A DNA stretch of 64,000 bases from positions 1-64,000 of the forward strand of contig JBHELD010000031.1 of assembly GCA_046263255.1 (NCBI GenBank), written 5' to 3'. The position numbers were made by a program, and so were the translations under genes. The stretch is from JALZEG01 sp046263255. GTDB taxonomy: Bacteria > Actinomycetota > CADDZG01 > WHSQ01. Numbering within the stretch: the first letter of the stretch is position 1; each line of letters begins with the position of its first letter. Below the pieces are notes generated by a model. That model saw only the letters and a program-made list of their open reading frames with translations, had not been told where the DNA came from and searched no databases. Positions 15,872 through 23,865 of the stretch are shown here, piece after piece.

Positions 15872-18100
15872 ATGGAGCTCGTTCGTGCGCGCCGCGCCGC
15901 CGCCGCCGCGGTTGCCGCGGGTCTTGCGCTTCCGGCCGGCCTCTTCGCTGCGGCGGACGGCGCCGGCGCCCAGACGGAGCGCGACCCCCTCGTCGCGGCG
16001 AGCCTCGAGGCGCTGACGGGCCTCGTCGCCGAGTGCGAGGACCGCGACGCGGCCGACAACGACGTGGAGAACGGCGTCGAGCTCGGGTTCCGTTTCTGCG
16101 ACGACGGCGTTCCCGGGCCCAGCGGCGGACCGCTCGGCATCCCGGTCCCCGCGGCGTACCACCCCGCGGAGAACGGCGACGACTACACCGCGCTCCCGCC
16201 GCCGGGGACCGAGGAGGACGTCGCCGCGGCGCAGGAGCGCGACGACGTGCAGCCCGACGAGGGGACGCGCGAGGTGACGCTCGAGGTGGACGTGAGCCTT
16301 CCGCCGCCGTCGAGGCGAATTCCCCGAGGCGGGCGGCCGGTGATCGTCTTCGCTCACGGGTTCGGCGAGACCGACGGGCGTTGGGAGGCGGCGACCGTGC
16401 AGGGCGGGACCGAGACGTGGCACCAGTCGAACGTGTGGTTCGCGTCGCGCGGGTACGTCGTCGTGAACTACCGGGCGCGAGGACACCGCAACAGCTCGGA
16501 GGGCGGGTCGACGGGAACCGCGCAGCTCGACTCGCGGCGGTACGAGGTGAACGACCTTCAGTACCTCGTCGGGCTGCTCGCCGACCACGACGCCGACCGG
16601 CGCGCCGCGGGCGAGGAGCCGGTGTTCGCGATCAACCCGGGCAGGATCGCGGTCAACGGCGGCTCGTACGGCGGGTGGCTCGCGTGGCTCGCCCTCACCG
16701 ACCACAGGTGGAGGTCGCCGGCGACGCAGACGCCGCTCCGGCTGAGGGCGATCGTCCCGCGCTTCGGCCCTACCGACGTCCTCGAGTCGCTCGTCCAGGG
16801 GGGCCACTACTTCGACCGGGTCCCGGGCAAACGCGCACCGTTCGTCGCGCCGGTGAAGCCGGCCCAAGCCCTGTCGCGCGCGCCGATCGGCGTCATGAAG
16901 CAGTCGATCGTCAGCGGCTTCGTCGCGTCGGCGAACAACCACGGCGGCGATCACGTCCACCTCCCGCAGTACGTCTACGACGCCTACGCGCGGCTTCAGG
17001 AGGGCGAGCCGTACGACGGCGACGACACGCTCGAGCCGGTGGTCGAGCGCCTGATCTCCGACAGCTCCGCCTATTTCCAGCAGCCGTTCTGGAAGCGCGT
17101 CGCGCGGGGCCTGAAGATCCCGATCTTCTCCGCCGCCGCCACGACCGACCCGCTGTTCCCCGCGATCGAGACGATCCGCTTCTACAACAAGCTGAAGAAG
17201 CTCTCGCCGCGCTATCCGATCGAGATGTACTTCGGCGACTACCAGCACGTGTACGCGCAGAACAAGCCCAAGGAGTGGGCGGACGTCTGCGGTGAGGACC
17301 GCCACGTCTGCACGCTCGACGACTACCGCGACGCGAAGGGGAAGCTGCGTCTCGCCCGGCCCCCGGGGAACCTCGTCCACCAGGGGGTGAACAGCCGCGT
17401 CAACCGCTTCCTCGACCACTATCTGCTGGGCGCGCGCAAGCGCCCGCCGCTGAACGCGGTGATCTCGACGACCACGTGTCCCGCGAACGCGAGCGAGGAC
17501 CTGCCCCTGGACGAGCCGGGACTCACGTACGCCGCGCCGACGTGGCGCGCTCTCGCTCCCAAAGACGTCGTGTTCGGCTGGAGCGGGGGCGGGACGACCA
17601 CCGTGCTCGCTCCCGACCTCCACGGTTTCGAGTCCGACCCGGTCGCCCGGTCGCGCAACGCGAGCGTGCCGGAGTGCTACACGACTTCGGAGACCGAGCC
17701 GGGCATGGGTGTCGTCCAGTACGAGACCGAGGCCCTGGCGAGGCCGTTCACGCTCCTGGGCATCCCGACGCTGACCCTCGAGTACGAGACGGACGCGACG
17801 GACTACTGGATCGCGGCGCGCCTCTACGACCGCCAGCCCGACGGGGGCGCGATGACGCTCGTGACCCGGGGGGTCTGCCGCGTGAACCTCGCGGCGCACG
17901 AGAAGCGGACCTGCGAGGTCTTCGACCTGCACGGCAACGGTTGGCGGTTCGACAAGGACCACACGCTCGTGATCGAGGTGACGCAGGCCGACTCGCCCTT
18001 CCTGCGGCGCGACAACGAGGTCTCGACGATCGAGTTCGCGTCGGCGAACGTCCGGCTCCCGGTCGCCGACCCGAAGCGGGTCTCGGACCCAAGGGCCTAG
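15872..18100 (+). CDS. Secreted S15/CocE-type alpha/beta hydrolase
   Basis: 742 residues with a signal peptide (cleavage after about residue 33). The alpha/beta-hydrolase core carries the nucleophile Ser265 in GGSYGGW, preceded by HGFGETDGRW. The jelly-roll C-terminal third (about 540-735) is the X-Pro dipeptidyl-peptidase C-terminal domain type. Members hydrolyse Pro-containing dipeptides, acyl esters or cocaine-like esters; the substrate here is unknown. A second, shorter CocE-type exported hydrolase is encoded at 41.8-43.5 kb. It probably acts outside the cell on peptides or esters. Confidence 0.82.
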   Translation: MELVRARRAAAAAVAAGLALPAGLFAAADGAGAQTERDPLVAASLEALTGLVAECEDRDAADNDVENGVELGFRFCDDGVPGPSGGPLGIPVPAAYHPAENGDDYTALPPPGTEEDVAAAQERDDVQPDEGTREVTLEVDVSLPPPSRRIPRGGRPVIVFAHGFGETDGRWEAATVQGGTETWHQSNVWFASRGYVVVNYRARGHRNSSEGGSTGTAQLDSRRYEVNDLQYLVGLLADHDADRRAAGEEPVFAINPGRIAVNGGSYGGWLAWLALTDHRWRSPATQTPLRLRAIVPRFGPTDVLESLVQGGHYFDRVPGKRAPFVAPVKPAQALSRAPIGVMKQSIVSGFVASANNHGGDHVHLPQYVYDAYARLQEGEPYDGDDTLEPVVERLISDSSAYFQQPFWKRVARGLKIPIFSAAATTDPLFPAIETIRFYNKLKKLSPRYPIEMYFGDYQHVYAQNKPKEWADVCGEDRHVCTLDDYRDAKGKLRLARPPGNLVHQGVNSRVNRFLDHYLLGARKRPPLNAVISTTTCPANASEDLPLDEPGLTYAAPTWRALAPKDVVFGWSGGGTTTVLAPDLHGFESDPVARSRNASVPECYTTSETEPGMGVVQYETEALARPFTLLGIPTLTLEYETDATDYWIAARLYDRQPDGGAMTLVTRGVCRVNLAAHEKRTCEVFDLHGNGWRFDKDHTLVIEVTQADSPFLRRDNEVSTIEFASANVRLPVADPKRVSDPRA

Positions 18101-18213
18101 CCGCTCCGAACTCTCCGCCTGCCCGGGGGAGGACCTTCGGCCTGTCCCGGCGAACCTTTTGTCGGGTTTGGTATAAGTCGTCCGATTTTGGCGCCGCAAG
18201 TGGGGAGATCCTG

Positions 18214-18387
18214 ATGAAGCGATTCCGTCTGTTCGTCGTGGGCGCGGTGGCGGTGGCCGCGCTCGGGGTCGGGGCTGCTCCGGCGTCCGCCTGCCAGCCC
18301 GACTCGCCCTGCCCGCCGTGCGACACGCCCGTGGACCCGGTGTGGCAGAAGCTCACCGGCCGGCCGCTGCTCGCCTGCACGTACTGA
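18214..18387 (+). CDS. 57-aa secreted Cys-rich peptide, first of a tandem pair
   Basis: It starts at ATG 18214 behind TGGGGAGA. Residues 1-26 form a textbook signal peptide ending APASA. The predicted mature peptide has about 31 residues, with four Cys in the pattern C-x5-C-x2-C-x18-C and a Pro-rich front (CQPDSPCPPC). Four Cys in a secreted peptide of this size suggest two disulfides. No known bacteriocin or toxin family is recognised and no modifying enzyme is adjacent. Its stop is 10 nt before the start of a similar gene. Confidence 0.65.
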   Translation: MKRFRLFVVGAVAVAALGVGAAPASACQPDSPCPPCDTPVDPVWQKLTGRPLLACTY

Positions 18388-18397
18388 GGAGGTGACG

Positions 18398-18577
18398 ATG
18401 CGAAAGTTGAAGAGCCTAGTGATCGCCGGCGTCGCTGCGGCCGCTCTCGTGGCGCCCGCGGCGCCCGCACAGGCGTCCTGCGAGACCGAGCTCGGCGACA
18501 TGTGCAAGTTCATGGACTTCGTCTGCGACACGTACCCGAAGGTCACGCACGTGGTCTTCGCGTACTGCCGGGCCTAG
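18398..18577 (+). CDS. 59-aa secreted Cys-rich peptide, second of a tandem pair
   Basis: The start is ATG 18398, with GAGGAGG 5 nt upstream; an in-frame GTG at 18392 lies inside that box and is less likely. Residues 1-26 are a signal peptide ending APAQA. The mature part has about 33 residues with four Cys in the pattern C-x7-C-x6-C-x14-C and is hydrophobic and aromatic near its end (VVFAYC). It has the same plan as its upstream neighbour but little identity, so the two form one operon of divergent paralogues or partners. Confidence 0.65.
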   Translation: MRKLKSLVIAGVAAAALVAPAAPAQASCETELGDMCKFMDFVCDTYPKVTHVVFAYCRA

Positions 18578-18591
18578 ACAACGTTCTGTCG

Positions 18592-18620
18592 GCCGCCGGG
18601 TCCGTCACGGGCCCGGCGGC
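18592..18620 (+). terminator. Terminator of the mini-peptide operon
   Basis: A 9-bp GC stem (GCCGCCGGG / CCCGGCGGC) with an 11-nt loop, 14 nt after the stop of the second peptide gene. It has no T-tract. Confidence 0.6.
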
Positions 18621-18790
18621 GCGGGCAGTCCGGCGCCCCGGCTGGGACTACGCCGGATTCCTGCTCGGCGCCAACCGGACGGCCCGCCTGGTGACGCGGG
18701 CGCATCTACTCGTAGTGGGGGTTGTGGTTTCATGAGTAGTAGGCGCCTAGCGCCGCGCCCTGCACCGCCCCCGGACAAGCGCGCAGTGAG

Positions 18791-19312
18791 ATGTTCCTGA
18801 GGACCCATGTCGCGGCGGCCATCCTGCTCGGCGCCGGCCTGCAGCCGCCGGCTGCTGCAGTCGTCGTTAACGAGCCCGCGAGCGCGCAGCCGGTCTGCGC
18901 TCCCAGCCGGTCCATCGCGTCCGTCGCGAGCACCACCACCTCCGAGGACGCGGCGCGCGTGATCCGGGACTTCGTGGGCGCCTACAACGACGGCGACATC
19001 GACCGTCTCGACGAGCTCTTCGCGCCGGAGCCGGACTTCGAGTGGTACACGGTCTCGCGCGGCGCCCGCGAGGAGATCACGGCTTACGACCGGGGGGCGC
19101 TGCCGCCGTATTTCTCCCGCCGTCACAGAGCCGGCGACCACCTGAAGCTGTTGGACCTCGTCGTGAGCGAGGAGCGCGGTTGGCACGGCGGCTTCGACTT
19201 CTCGTTCCGTCTCGTGCGTTCCTCCGACCAGCGCCGCGCCGAAGGGTGGTACCACGGGAAGGGCGCGGCGGACTGCAGGATCTTCGTCTGGAGCATGGGC
19301 CGGGAGACGTAG
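18791..19312 (+). CDS. Secreted NTF2-like (SnoaL-type) domain protein
   Basis: 173 residues. The first 33 form a signal peptide. From about residue 50 the sequence matches the NTF2/SnoaL cone fold: DAARVIRDFVGAYNDGDIDRLDELFAP is the typical helix pair, followed by four strands. These folds bind small ligands or act as simple cyclases or isomerases. An exported copy with no partner gives no clue to the ligand. No strong Shine-Dalgarno is seen before ATG 18791. The 200 bases upstream hold the mini-peptide terminator and an inverted CTACTC/GAGTAG pair (about 18706-18739), otherwise nothing recognised. Confidence 0.7.
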   Translation: MFLRTHVAAAILLGAGLQPPAAAVVVNEPASAQPVCAPSRSIASVASTTTSEDAARVIRDFVGAYNDGDIDRLDELFAPEPDFEWYTVSRGAREEITAYDRGALPPYFSRRHRAGDHLKLLDLVVSEERGWHGGFDFSFRLVRSSDQRRAEGWYHGKGAADCRIFVWSMGRET

Positions 19313-19371
19313 CGTGCTTTTTGCCGCGGCGACGACCTCTCCTAACCCGAGACCCGGTATCCGCAGCTTCG

Positions 19372-19416
19372 GGTGCCCCCGACAGGATTCGAACCCTGCG
19401 ACGCCAGTTTTAGGAA
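19372..19416 (-). pseudogene. 3' half of a tRNA-Arg gene, likely attachment-site relic
   Basis: Read on the minus strand, this gives a CCT-type anticodon loop (TTCCTAA), then GTCGCAG, a T-loop GGTTCGAATCC and an acceptor end TGTCGGGGGCACC. This is the normal 3' half of an actinobacterial tRNA-Arg. One extra G lies in the T-stem, and the sequence upstream of the anticodon loop does not pair, so the 5' half is absent. Tyrosine recombinases commonly integrate at the anticodon or T-loop and leave exactly this half behind. By orientation the inserted DNA would lie to the right (higher coordinates). No integrase gene survives nearby. Confidence 0.6.
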
Positions 19417-19531
19417 TTCGATTCGATACAGCCTCGTGACCTGCAGGAAGCGCGAGAGGCGGCTCCAGCTGGGCTTTCGCCAAATGGTTGGTTGCCGTCA
19501 TTCACGGTCGTTTTTCGCGTGATGAGCCGTT

Positions 19532-20051
19532 TTGAGAACCACGAGCCCTGGGGAGGCGGTCGCGAAGCGGAGCGAGCAGAGATTGGACGCTCTCTACTGG
19601 CGATTCGCAGGCGACGCCGTCCAGCCTGCTTTCCTGATCACAGGTGACCGGCACGCCGCGGAAGACGTCGCTCAGGATGCTTTTGTCCGCCTCTTCGGTC
19701 GTTATCTCGATCTAAGGAGCCCCGAGGCCTTCGAGGTCTACCGGAGAACCGTCGTCAACCTCTCCCGTGACCGCTTTCGCAGACTGAGGCTGGAACGCGA
19801 CCGGGCGGCTCGGTCGAGGTGACGATCGCGAGGCCGATGCCGGATCTCAGGTCGAGGATCGCGATGTCATCGCACCGGCCCTGCAAAGGTTGCCTCATCG
19901 ACAGCGCGCGGCCCTCGTCTTGCGTTACTACGTCGATCTTTCCGAGGAACAGACCGCAGACGTCCTGCGGTGCTCCGTTCCTGCAGCGAAGTCCCTCATC
20001 ACGCGGGCAACAGGTTCACTCAGGAAGCAGACGAGAGGTGAAACGCCATGA
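19532..20051 (+). pseudogene. ECF-type RNA polymerase sigma factor gene broken by one frameshift
   Basis: The first frame (TTG 19532 to TGA 19822) encodes sigma region 2 (HAAEDVAQDAFVRLF, then RRTVVNLSRDRFRR). Region 4 continues in the +1 frame: LPHRQRAALVLRYYVDLSEEQTADVL appears at about 19887-19965 and runs to a TGA at 20049-20051. That stop overlaps the ATG of the next gene as ATGA. The shift lies between about 19800 and 19820. The gene belongs to the SigE/SigM-like ECF group with a co-encoded membrane partner. It may be a recent pseudogene or a one-base sequencing error; the preserved ATGA coupling argues that the intact form existed very recently. Confidence 0.75.
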
Positions 20052-20722
20052 ACGACATCGAACGGCGGATCTCAGCGCTCCTCCACGAGGAGGCTCATGG
20101 GGCGGCAAGCCCGTCCCACGACATGTACCGGCGCGTACGACATCGAGCCAAGGTGCGCAGGATGGTCACGGCAACCGTCACCGGAGTTGCGGCCGTGGCC
20201 GTAGTCATGGGCGGAGTCGTGACCGCCGGGGCTCTTCGGTCCCCGTCGACGACGCAGCCCGTCGCGTCTTCGTCGGAGTCGCCGACTCCGGGGGATCGCG
20301 AGGGCGATGCCAAGACCGAAGTGGCCGGGGGCACGGTTTCTGGGCAGAGATGGGCCCTCGTCGCGTATGAAGGTGACGGCGGGCTTTGTGTCGACCTGCA
20401 GGTTGGAGACGGCACCAGCAACGTATGCGGGTTCGACGTCCCGGGACAGCACGACCTCGGCCTCAATGAAAGCTCGCAGCGGGAGGTATCGAGGACGGCT
20501 ATCCATGGCGTCGTGTCCAAAGATGTCTTCGAGCTCCAAGTCACCCTCGATGGTGGTGAACAGATCGATGTCGACATCATCGAGAGCCCTGCCGGATTCA
20601 ATGTCAACTTCTTCGCTGCGTTCCTGCCGCCGGACGCGGACGCAGTGGTCGAGGCGAGAGACAGTCAAGGCTCTCTCCTGGAGAGCCTGCAGATCAGCCC
20701 GCTCCCGGGGCGTTCTCGCTAG
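20048..20722 (+). CDS. Membrane-anchored partner (putative anti-sigma factor) of the upstream ECF sigma gene
   Basis: 224 residues. A cytoplasmic N-terminus of about 38 residues (MNDIERRISALLHEEA) resembles the short sigma-binding helices of ECF-associated proteins. One transmembrane helix (about 41-62) follows, then a Ser/Thr/Pro-rich linker and an extracellular beta-rich domain with two Cys (LCVDL, VCGFD). Its ATG overlaps the TGA of the sigma reading frame (ATGA), which shows translational coupling. An anti-sigma role is inferred from position and topology, because no zinc-binding HxxxCxxC motif is present. The same gene arrangement recurs at 59.2-60.9 kb. Confidence 0.65.
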   Translation: MNDIERRISALLHEEAHGAASPSHDMYRRVRHRAKVRRMVTATVTGVAAVAVVMGGVVTAGALRSPSTTQPVASSSESPTPGDREGDAKTEVAGGTVSGQRWALVAYEGDGGLCVDLQVGDGTSNVCGFDVPGQHDLGLNESSQREVSRTAIHGVVSKDVFELQVTLDGGEQIDVDIIESPAGFNVNFFAAFLPPDADAVVEARDSQGSLLESLQISPLPGRSR

Positions 20723-20769
20723 ACGGTCTCCGAAAGCACTCGACCGGTAGGACCCTCGACAACGACAAG

Positions 20770-20799
20770 CAGGGGCCCGGCCGAAAGGCCGAGCCCCTG
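20770..20799 (+). terminator. Terminator of the sigma/anti-sigma operon
   Basis: A 13-bp stem with one C-A mismatch (CAGGGGCcCGGCC / GGCCGaGCCCCTG) around a GAAA tetraloop, 48 nt after the stop codon. Confidence 0.75.
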
Positions 20800-21227
20800 A
20801 TCATTGACGCGCCCGGTAGAAAAGCCCCCGCCGAGAGAACCTAGGGCATCGCGCGGTCCTCCGGGCTAGCTCCTTTTCTCGCTACCATCCGCAGACGTAC
20901 TCGCGGGCAAGCTGCACCATCCTTTGGGGACCCCTGACGGCGATCAGCGCGTAGTTGCTGGTCACGTCGGACCAGTACAGGTGGTGGGGACGCGCGCCCA
21001 GGCCGTCCGGATCCGCCCACACGAGCGCTGTGGTCGGATTTCGCCCATGGTTGGTTCCGATCGTTTCCCGTTACTTTTCGGCGTCTTTTCGGTCGTCGCG
21101 CGTCACCGGGGTCGAAGCGCTCAACGGGCGCATGCCCTGCCGATCTCCGAGGTGATGGCGCGTGTGGGAGGTGCTGACGATCGGGTACCGCCGCTCCCAC
21201 TGGAGGGGGTCACGAAGGAGCCGTTGA
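20800..21227. other. Non-coding or eroded stretch
   Basis: No intact gene can be supported here. On the minus strand a 64-codon frame without a start (about 20882-21075) ends in protein-like sequence (HHLYWSDVTSNYALIAV, then QLAREYVCGW) before a TAG at 20882. It may be the 3' remnant of a lost gene. The rest shows no recognised motif. Confidence 0.35.
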
Positions 21228-21437
21228 TCCGAGCGCGCGCATGGAGCCGACACGCTCCCCTACGATCTGCTCGAGGGACTGGGAGACGGTCTCGTAGGCG
21301 TGGTCGTCCTGTCCGGTTCCCACGAGCTCCGCGTCGGATCCGAGGAGTACTTGCCGAACGAGGGAGACAGCGTGCTGTTTCGAAAGCCGCATCCCGCACC
21401 GGAACCGGAATCCGGGGCCGTCGAAGGCGGAGGTCCT
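21228..21437 (+). pseudogene. Remnant of a cupin domain fused in frame to the FAD oxidase gene
   Basis: This stretch is open in the same frame as the next gene. It reads like the C-terminal half of a cupin sensor domain: LSGSHELRVGSEEYLP followed by EGDSVLF, the usual end of the cupin barrel in XRE-cupin regulators. There is no start codon before GTG 21300 and a stop lies at 21225, so the N-terminal DNA-binding part is gone. It is either a relic of a deleted regulator or, if translation starts at GTG 21300, an N-terminal extension of the oxidase. Confidence 0.4.
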
Positions 21438-22853
21438 GTGGATCACGACCTCCCCGCCGTACTGATGGCGGGGGTGGCGCGCGACTACCGTTCGTACGGC
21501 CTGTGGCTCGACACGCCCGGTGAGAGGCTCGAGCCGCGACCGCCGCTCCCGGGGGACCAGGCCGTGGACGTCGCGATCGTCGGAGCCGGGTACACCGGTC
21601 TCTGGACGGCGTACTACCTGCTCCGGGCGGAGCCCCGCTTGCGGATCGCGCTCGTCGAGAAGGAGATCACGGGGTTCGGCGCGTCGGGACGCAACGGCGG
21701 CTGGTGCTCCGGCCTGTTCCCCGCGTCGCGCCGAAGGCTCGCCTCGGTCTCGGGACGCGGCGAGGCGATCGCGATGGAGCGAGAGCTGTTCGCAACGGTC
21801 GACGAGGTGGGCCGTGTCGTATCGGTCGAGCGTATCGACGCGGATTTCCACAAGGGCGGGACCCTCACCCTGGTCACGTCGCCGGCGCAGATCGGACGCG
21901 TGCGCGCTCTGCTCGACGACGACCGGGCATGGGGATTCGGCGAGGAGGATTTCCGGTGGGTCGACCGCGGCGAGCTGGCGAGCCGCATTCGCGTCGAAGG
22001 GGCGTTGGGGGCCCGCTACACACCGCACTGCGCGCGTATCCACCCGGCACGACTCGCGCGCGGTCTGGCACGAGTCGTCGAAGCGGCGGGAGCGACCATC
22101 TACGAGTCGACGGCCGCCGTGACCGTTGCACCCGGGGAGGTCGTCACCGATCGCGGAACCGTGCGCGCCGACGTGGTCGTCCGCGCGACAGAGGGATACA
22201 CGGCTCGATTGCGCGGCATGCGACGCGCGCTCCTGCCGCTCTACTCGTTGATGGTGGCGACGGAGCCGCTGCCGCGCGACGTCTGGGACACAGTCGGGTG
22301 GTCCGGCTGCGAGACGATCCACGACGGCCGGCACCTGCTGATCTACGCGCAGCGCACCGCAGACGGACGCATCGCGATGGGAGGGCGCGGGGCGCCCTAT
22401 CGATTCGGGTCGAAAGTGGACGACTCGCACTGCTACGACGCCAAGGTGTTCGCGAGCCTGGAGGAAACGGTCCGCACGCTCTTCCCGGCGGTAGCGGCCG
22501 CTCGCTTCACCCACAGATGGGGCGGGCCTCTCGGCGTTCCCCGCGATTGGTTCAGCTCCGTGACGTTCGACCGGTCGTCGGGTCTCGCGTCGGCGGGAGG
22601 CTACGTGGGGGACGGCGTCTCGACGAGCAACCTGGCCGGTCGGACCCTGACCGACCTGATCCTCGAGCGCGACTCGCCGCTCGTCCGCCTGCCATGGGTC
22701 AACCATCGTTCGCGCCGGTGGGAGCCGGAGCCGTTGCGATGGCTGGGCGTGAACCTGAGCCTGAAGGCGATGGCACACGCCGACCGCGTCGAGGAGCGGA
22801 CGGGGCAGGCGACGAAGCGTGGAGAGCTCGTCAAGAGATTGATAGGGCTCTGA
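21438..22853 (+). CDS. FAD-dependent amine/amino-acid oxidase (DAO family)
   Basis: A 471-residue glycine/D-amino-acid-oxidase-type flavoprotein, near the gamma-glutamylputrescine oxidase branch. The FAD motif is GAGYTG (residues 49-54), followed by FGASGRNGGWCSG, which in related oxidases positions the flavin. The C-terminal closure is SAGGYVGDGVSTSNLAGRTL. It probably oxidises an amine or N-methylated compound, giving hydrogen peroxide. The start is GTG 21438, preceded by GCGGAGG with a short spacer; GTG 21300 (cupin fusion) and ATG 21465 are alternatives. No transporter or aminotransferase is next to it. Confidence 0.78.
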   Translation: MDHDLPAVLMAGVARDYRSYGLWLDTPGERLEPRPPLPGDQAVDVAIVGAGYTGLWTAYYLLRAEPRLRIALVEKEITGFGASGRNGGWCSGLFPASRRRLASVSGRGEAIAMERELFATVDEVGRVVSVERIDADFHKGGTLTLVTSPAQIGRVRALLDDDRAWGFGEEDFRWVDRGELASRIRVEGALGARYTPHCARIHPARLARGLARVVEAAGATIYESTAAVTVAPGEVVTDRGTVRADVVVRATEGYTARLRGMRRALLPLYSLMVATEPLPRDVWDTVGWSGCETIHDGRHLLIYAQRTADGRIAMGGRGAPYRFGSKVDDSHCYDAKVFASLEETVRTLFPAVAAARFTHRWGGPLGVPRDWFSSVTFDRSSGLASAGGYVGDGVSTSNLAGRTLTDLILERDSPLVRLPWVNHRSRRWEPEPLRWLGVNLSLKAMAHADRVEERTGQATKRGELVKRLIGL

Positions 22854-23038
22854 CCTGTGGGTGGACCCGATCGGGATGGAACGGGTTGCCTCGGGCCCGC
22901 CCCGGGGGGAGCGAACGTGGTGCAGAGCGCCGAGTCACTGCCGCAGATCGGGCGGAACACCTGTCGCACATAGGCGGAACCGCGTAACCATCACGCGGTG
23001 CCGGAACGGAAAGCATCACCGAACTACGACATTCGTTC
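22854..23038. other. Intergenic stretch without recognisable gene
   Basis: I see no supported coding sequence between the oxidase stop and the tRNA-like relic at 23039. Confidence 0.4.
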
Positions 23039-23061
23039 GGTGCCCCCGGCGGGATTCGACC
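23039..23061 (-). other. Degenerate tRNA 3'-end-like sequence
   Basis: On the minus strand it reads GGTCGAATCCCGCCGGGGGCACC. This is a T-loop lacking one T, plus the same CGGGGGCACC acceptor end as the relic at 19372. A shorter partial match to the same acceptor end (GTGCCCCCGGCAG) lies at 23658-23670. These may be successive, decayed attachment sites. Confidence 0.35.
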
Positions 23062-23148
23062 TTTCCGCGGCGGCGAGATCGCGGACAACCTCGCAGACGA
23101 CGCCAGCGGTTATCGGCACAGCGACATCCGACCCTATGCTCCGGGGAT

Positions 23149-23589
23149 ATGACGGTTCAGCGGATGGACAACGTTCTCATCGTTGTCGAGGACCTCGAGG
23201 CTGCCAAAGCGTTCTTCGCCGAGCTCGGAATGGAGCTGGAGGGCGAGACAACGGTCGAGGGGCGTTGGGCGGACCAGGTCGTCGGGCTCGACGACGTCCG
23301 TGCCGACATCGCCATGATGCGGACGCCGGACGGCCACGGCCGGGTTGAGCTGACGAAGTTCCACACGCCGCCGGCGGTCAGAGCCGAGCCGGAAAGGGCG
23401 CCGGCGAACGCGCTGGGCATACGCCGCATCATGTTCACCGTCGAGGACGTCGACGACGTCGTTGCCCGCCTGCGCGGCCACGGCGCCGAGCTCGTCGGCG
23501 AGATCGCGCAGTACGAGGACGTCTACCGGCTCTGCTTCCTGCGTGGCCCCGAGGGCATCATCATCGGACTGGCCGAGCAGCTCCGCTGA
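23149..23589 (+). CDS. VOC-family (glyoxalase/bleomycin-resistance-like) protein
   Basis: A 146-residue VOC protein: RMDNVLIVVEDLEAAKAFFAELGMELEG is the standard first module and IRRIMFTVEDVDDVVARLRGHGAELVGE the second, ending LRGPEGIIIGLAEQL. A terminal Glu (GPEG/ GLAEQ) may serve as a metal ligand. It starts at ATG 23149 with no clear Shine-Dalgarno, so the transcript may be leaderless. It is isolated between tRNA-end-like sequences at 23039 and 23658, which hints that it arrived as a small cassette (inference). The substrate is unknown. Confidence 0.82.
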   Translation: MTVQRMDNVLIVVEDLEAAKAFFAELGMELEGETTVEGRWADQVVGLDDVRADIAMMRTPDGHGRVELTKFHTPPAVRAEPERAPANALGIRRIMFTVEDVDDVVARLRGHGAELVGEIAQYEDVYRLCFLRGPEGIIIGLAEQLR

Positions 23590-23865
23590 AACCTCCGTGA
23601 ATTGTCCCGTGCCCGTCATCTCAAGCATCAGAGGCGCTGCGAGCACGACACGTAGGTGTGCCCCCGGCAGTGTGTGATTTCAGCGGATAGTGGACACGGC
23701 CGGGACGTCGCCGGATCGCACGGGGCCTCCAAGAGCCGGGTCGCGACATTGGTCGCCCGCTTCCGAGAGGGCGGCTACGAGGCCTTTGGCGCCGCGCAAA
23801 GCTGGTAGGTGCTCCCTTGCGCCCTCCTGCGGCTTAGTAAGACCCCCGAGTCCACTACTCCGCGT

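Noticed and set aside
18706..18740. CTACTC/GAGTAG inverted pair as a regulatory hairpin
   Set aside because: Only 6 bp pair and the loop is long; it is mentioned in the neighbouring gene entry but not called as a separate feature.
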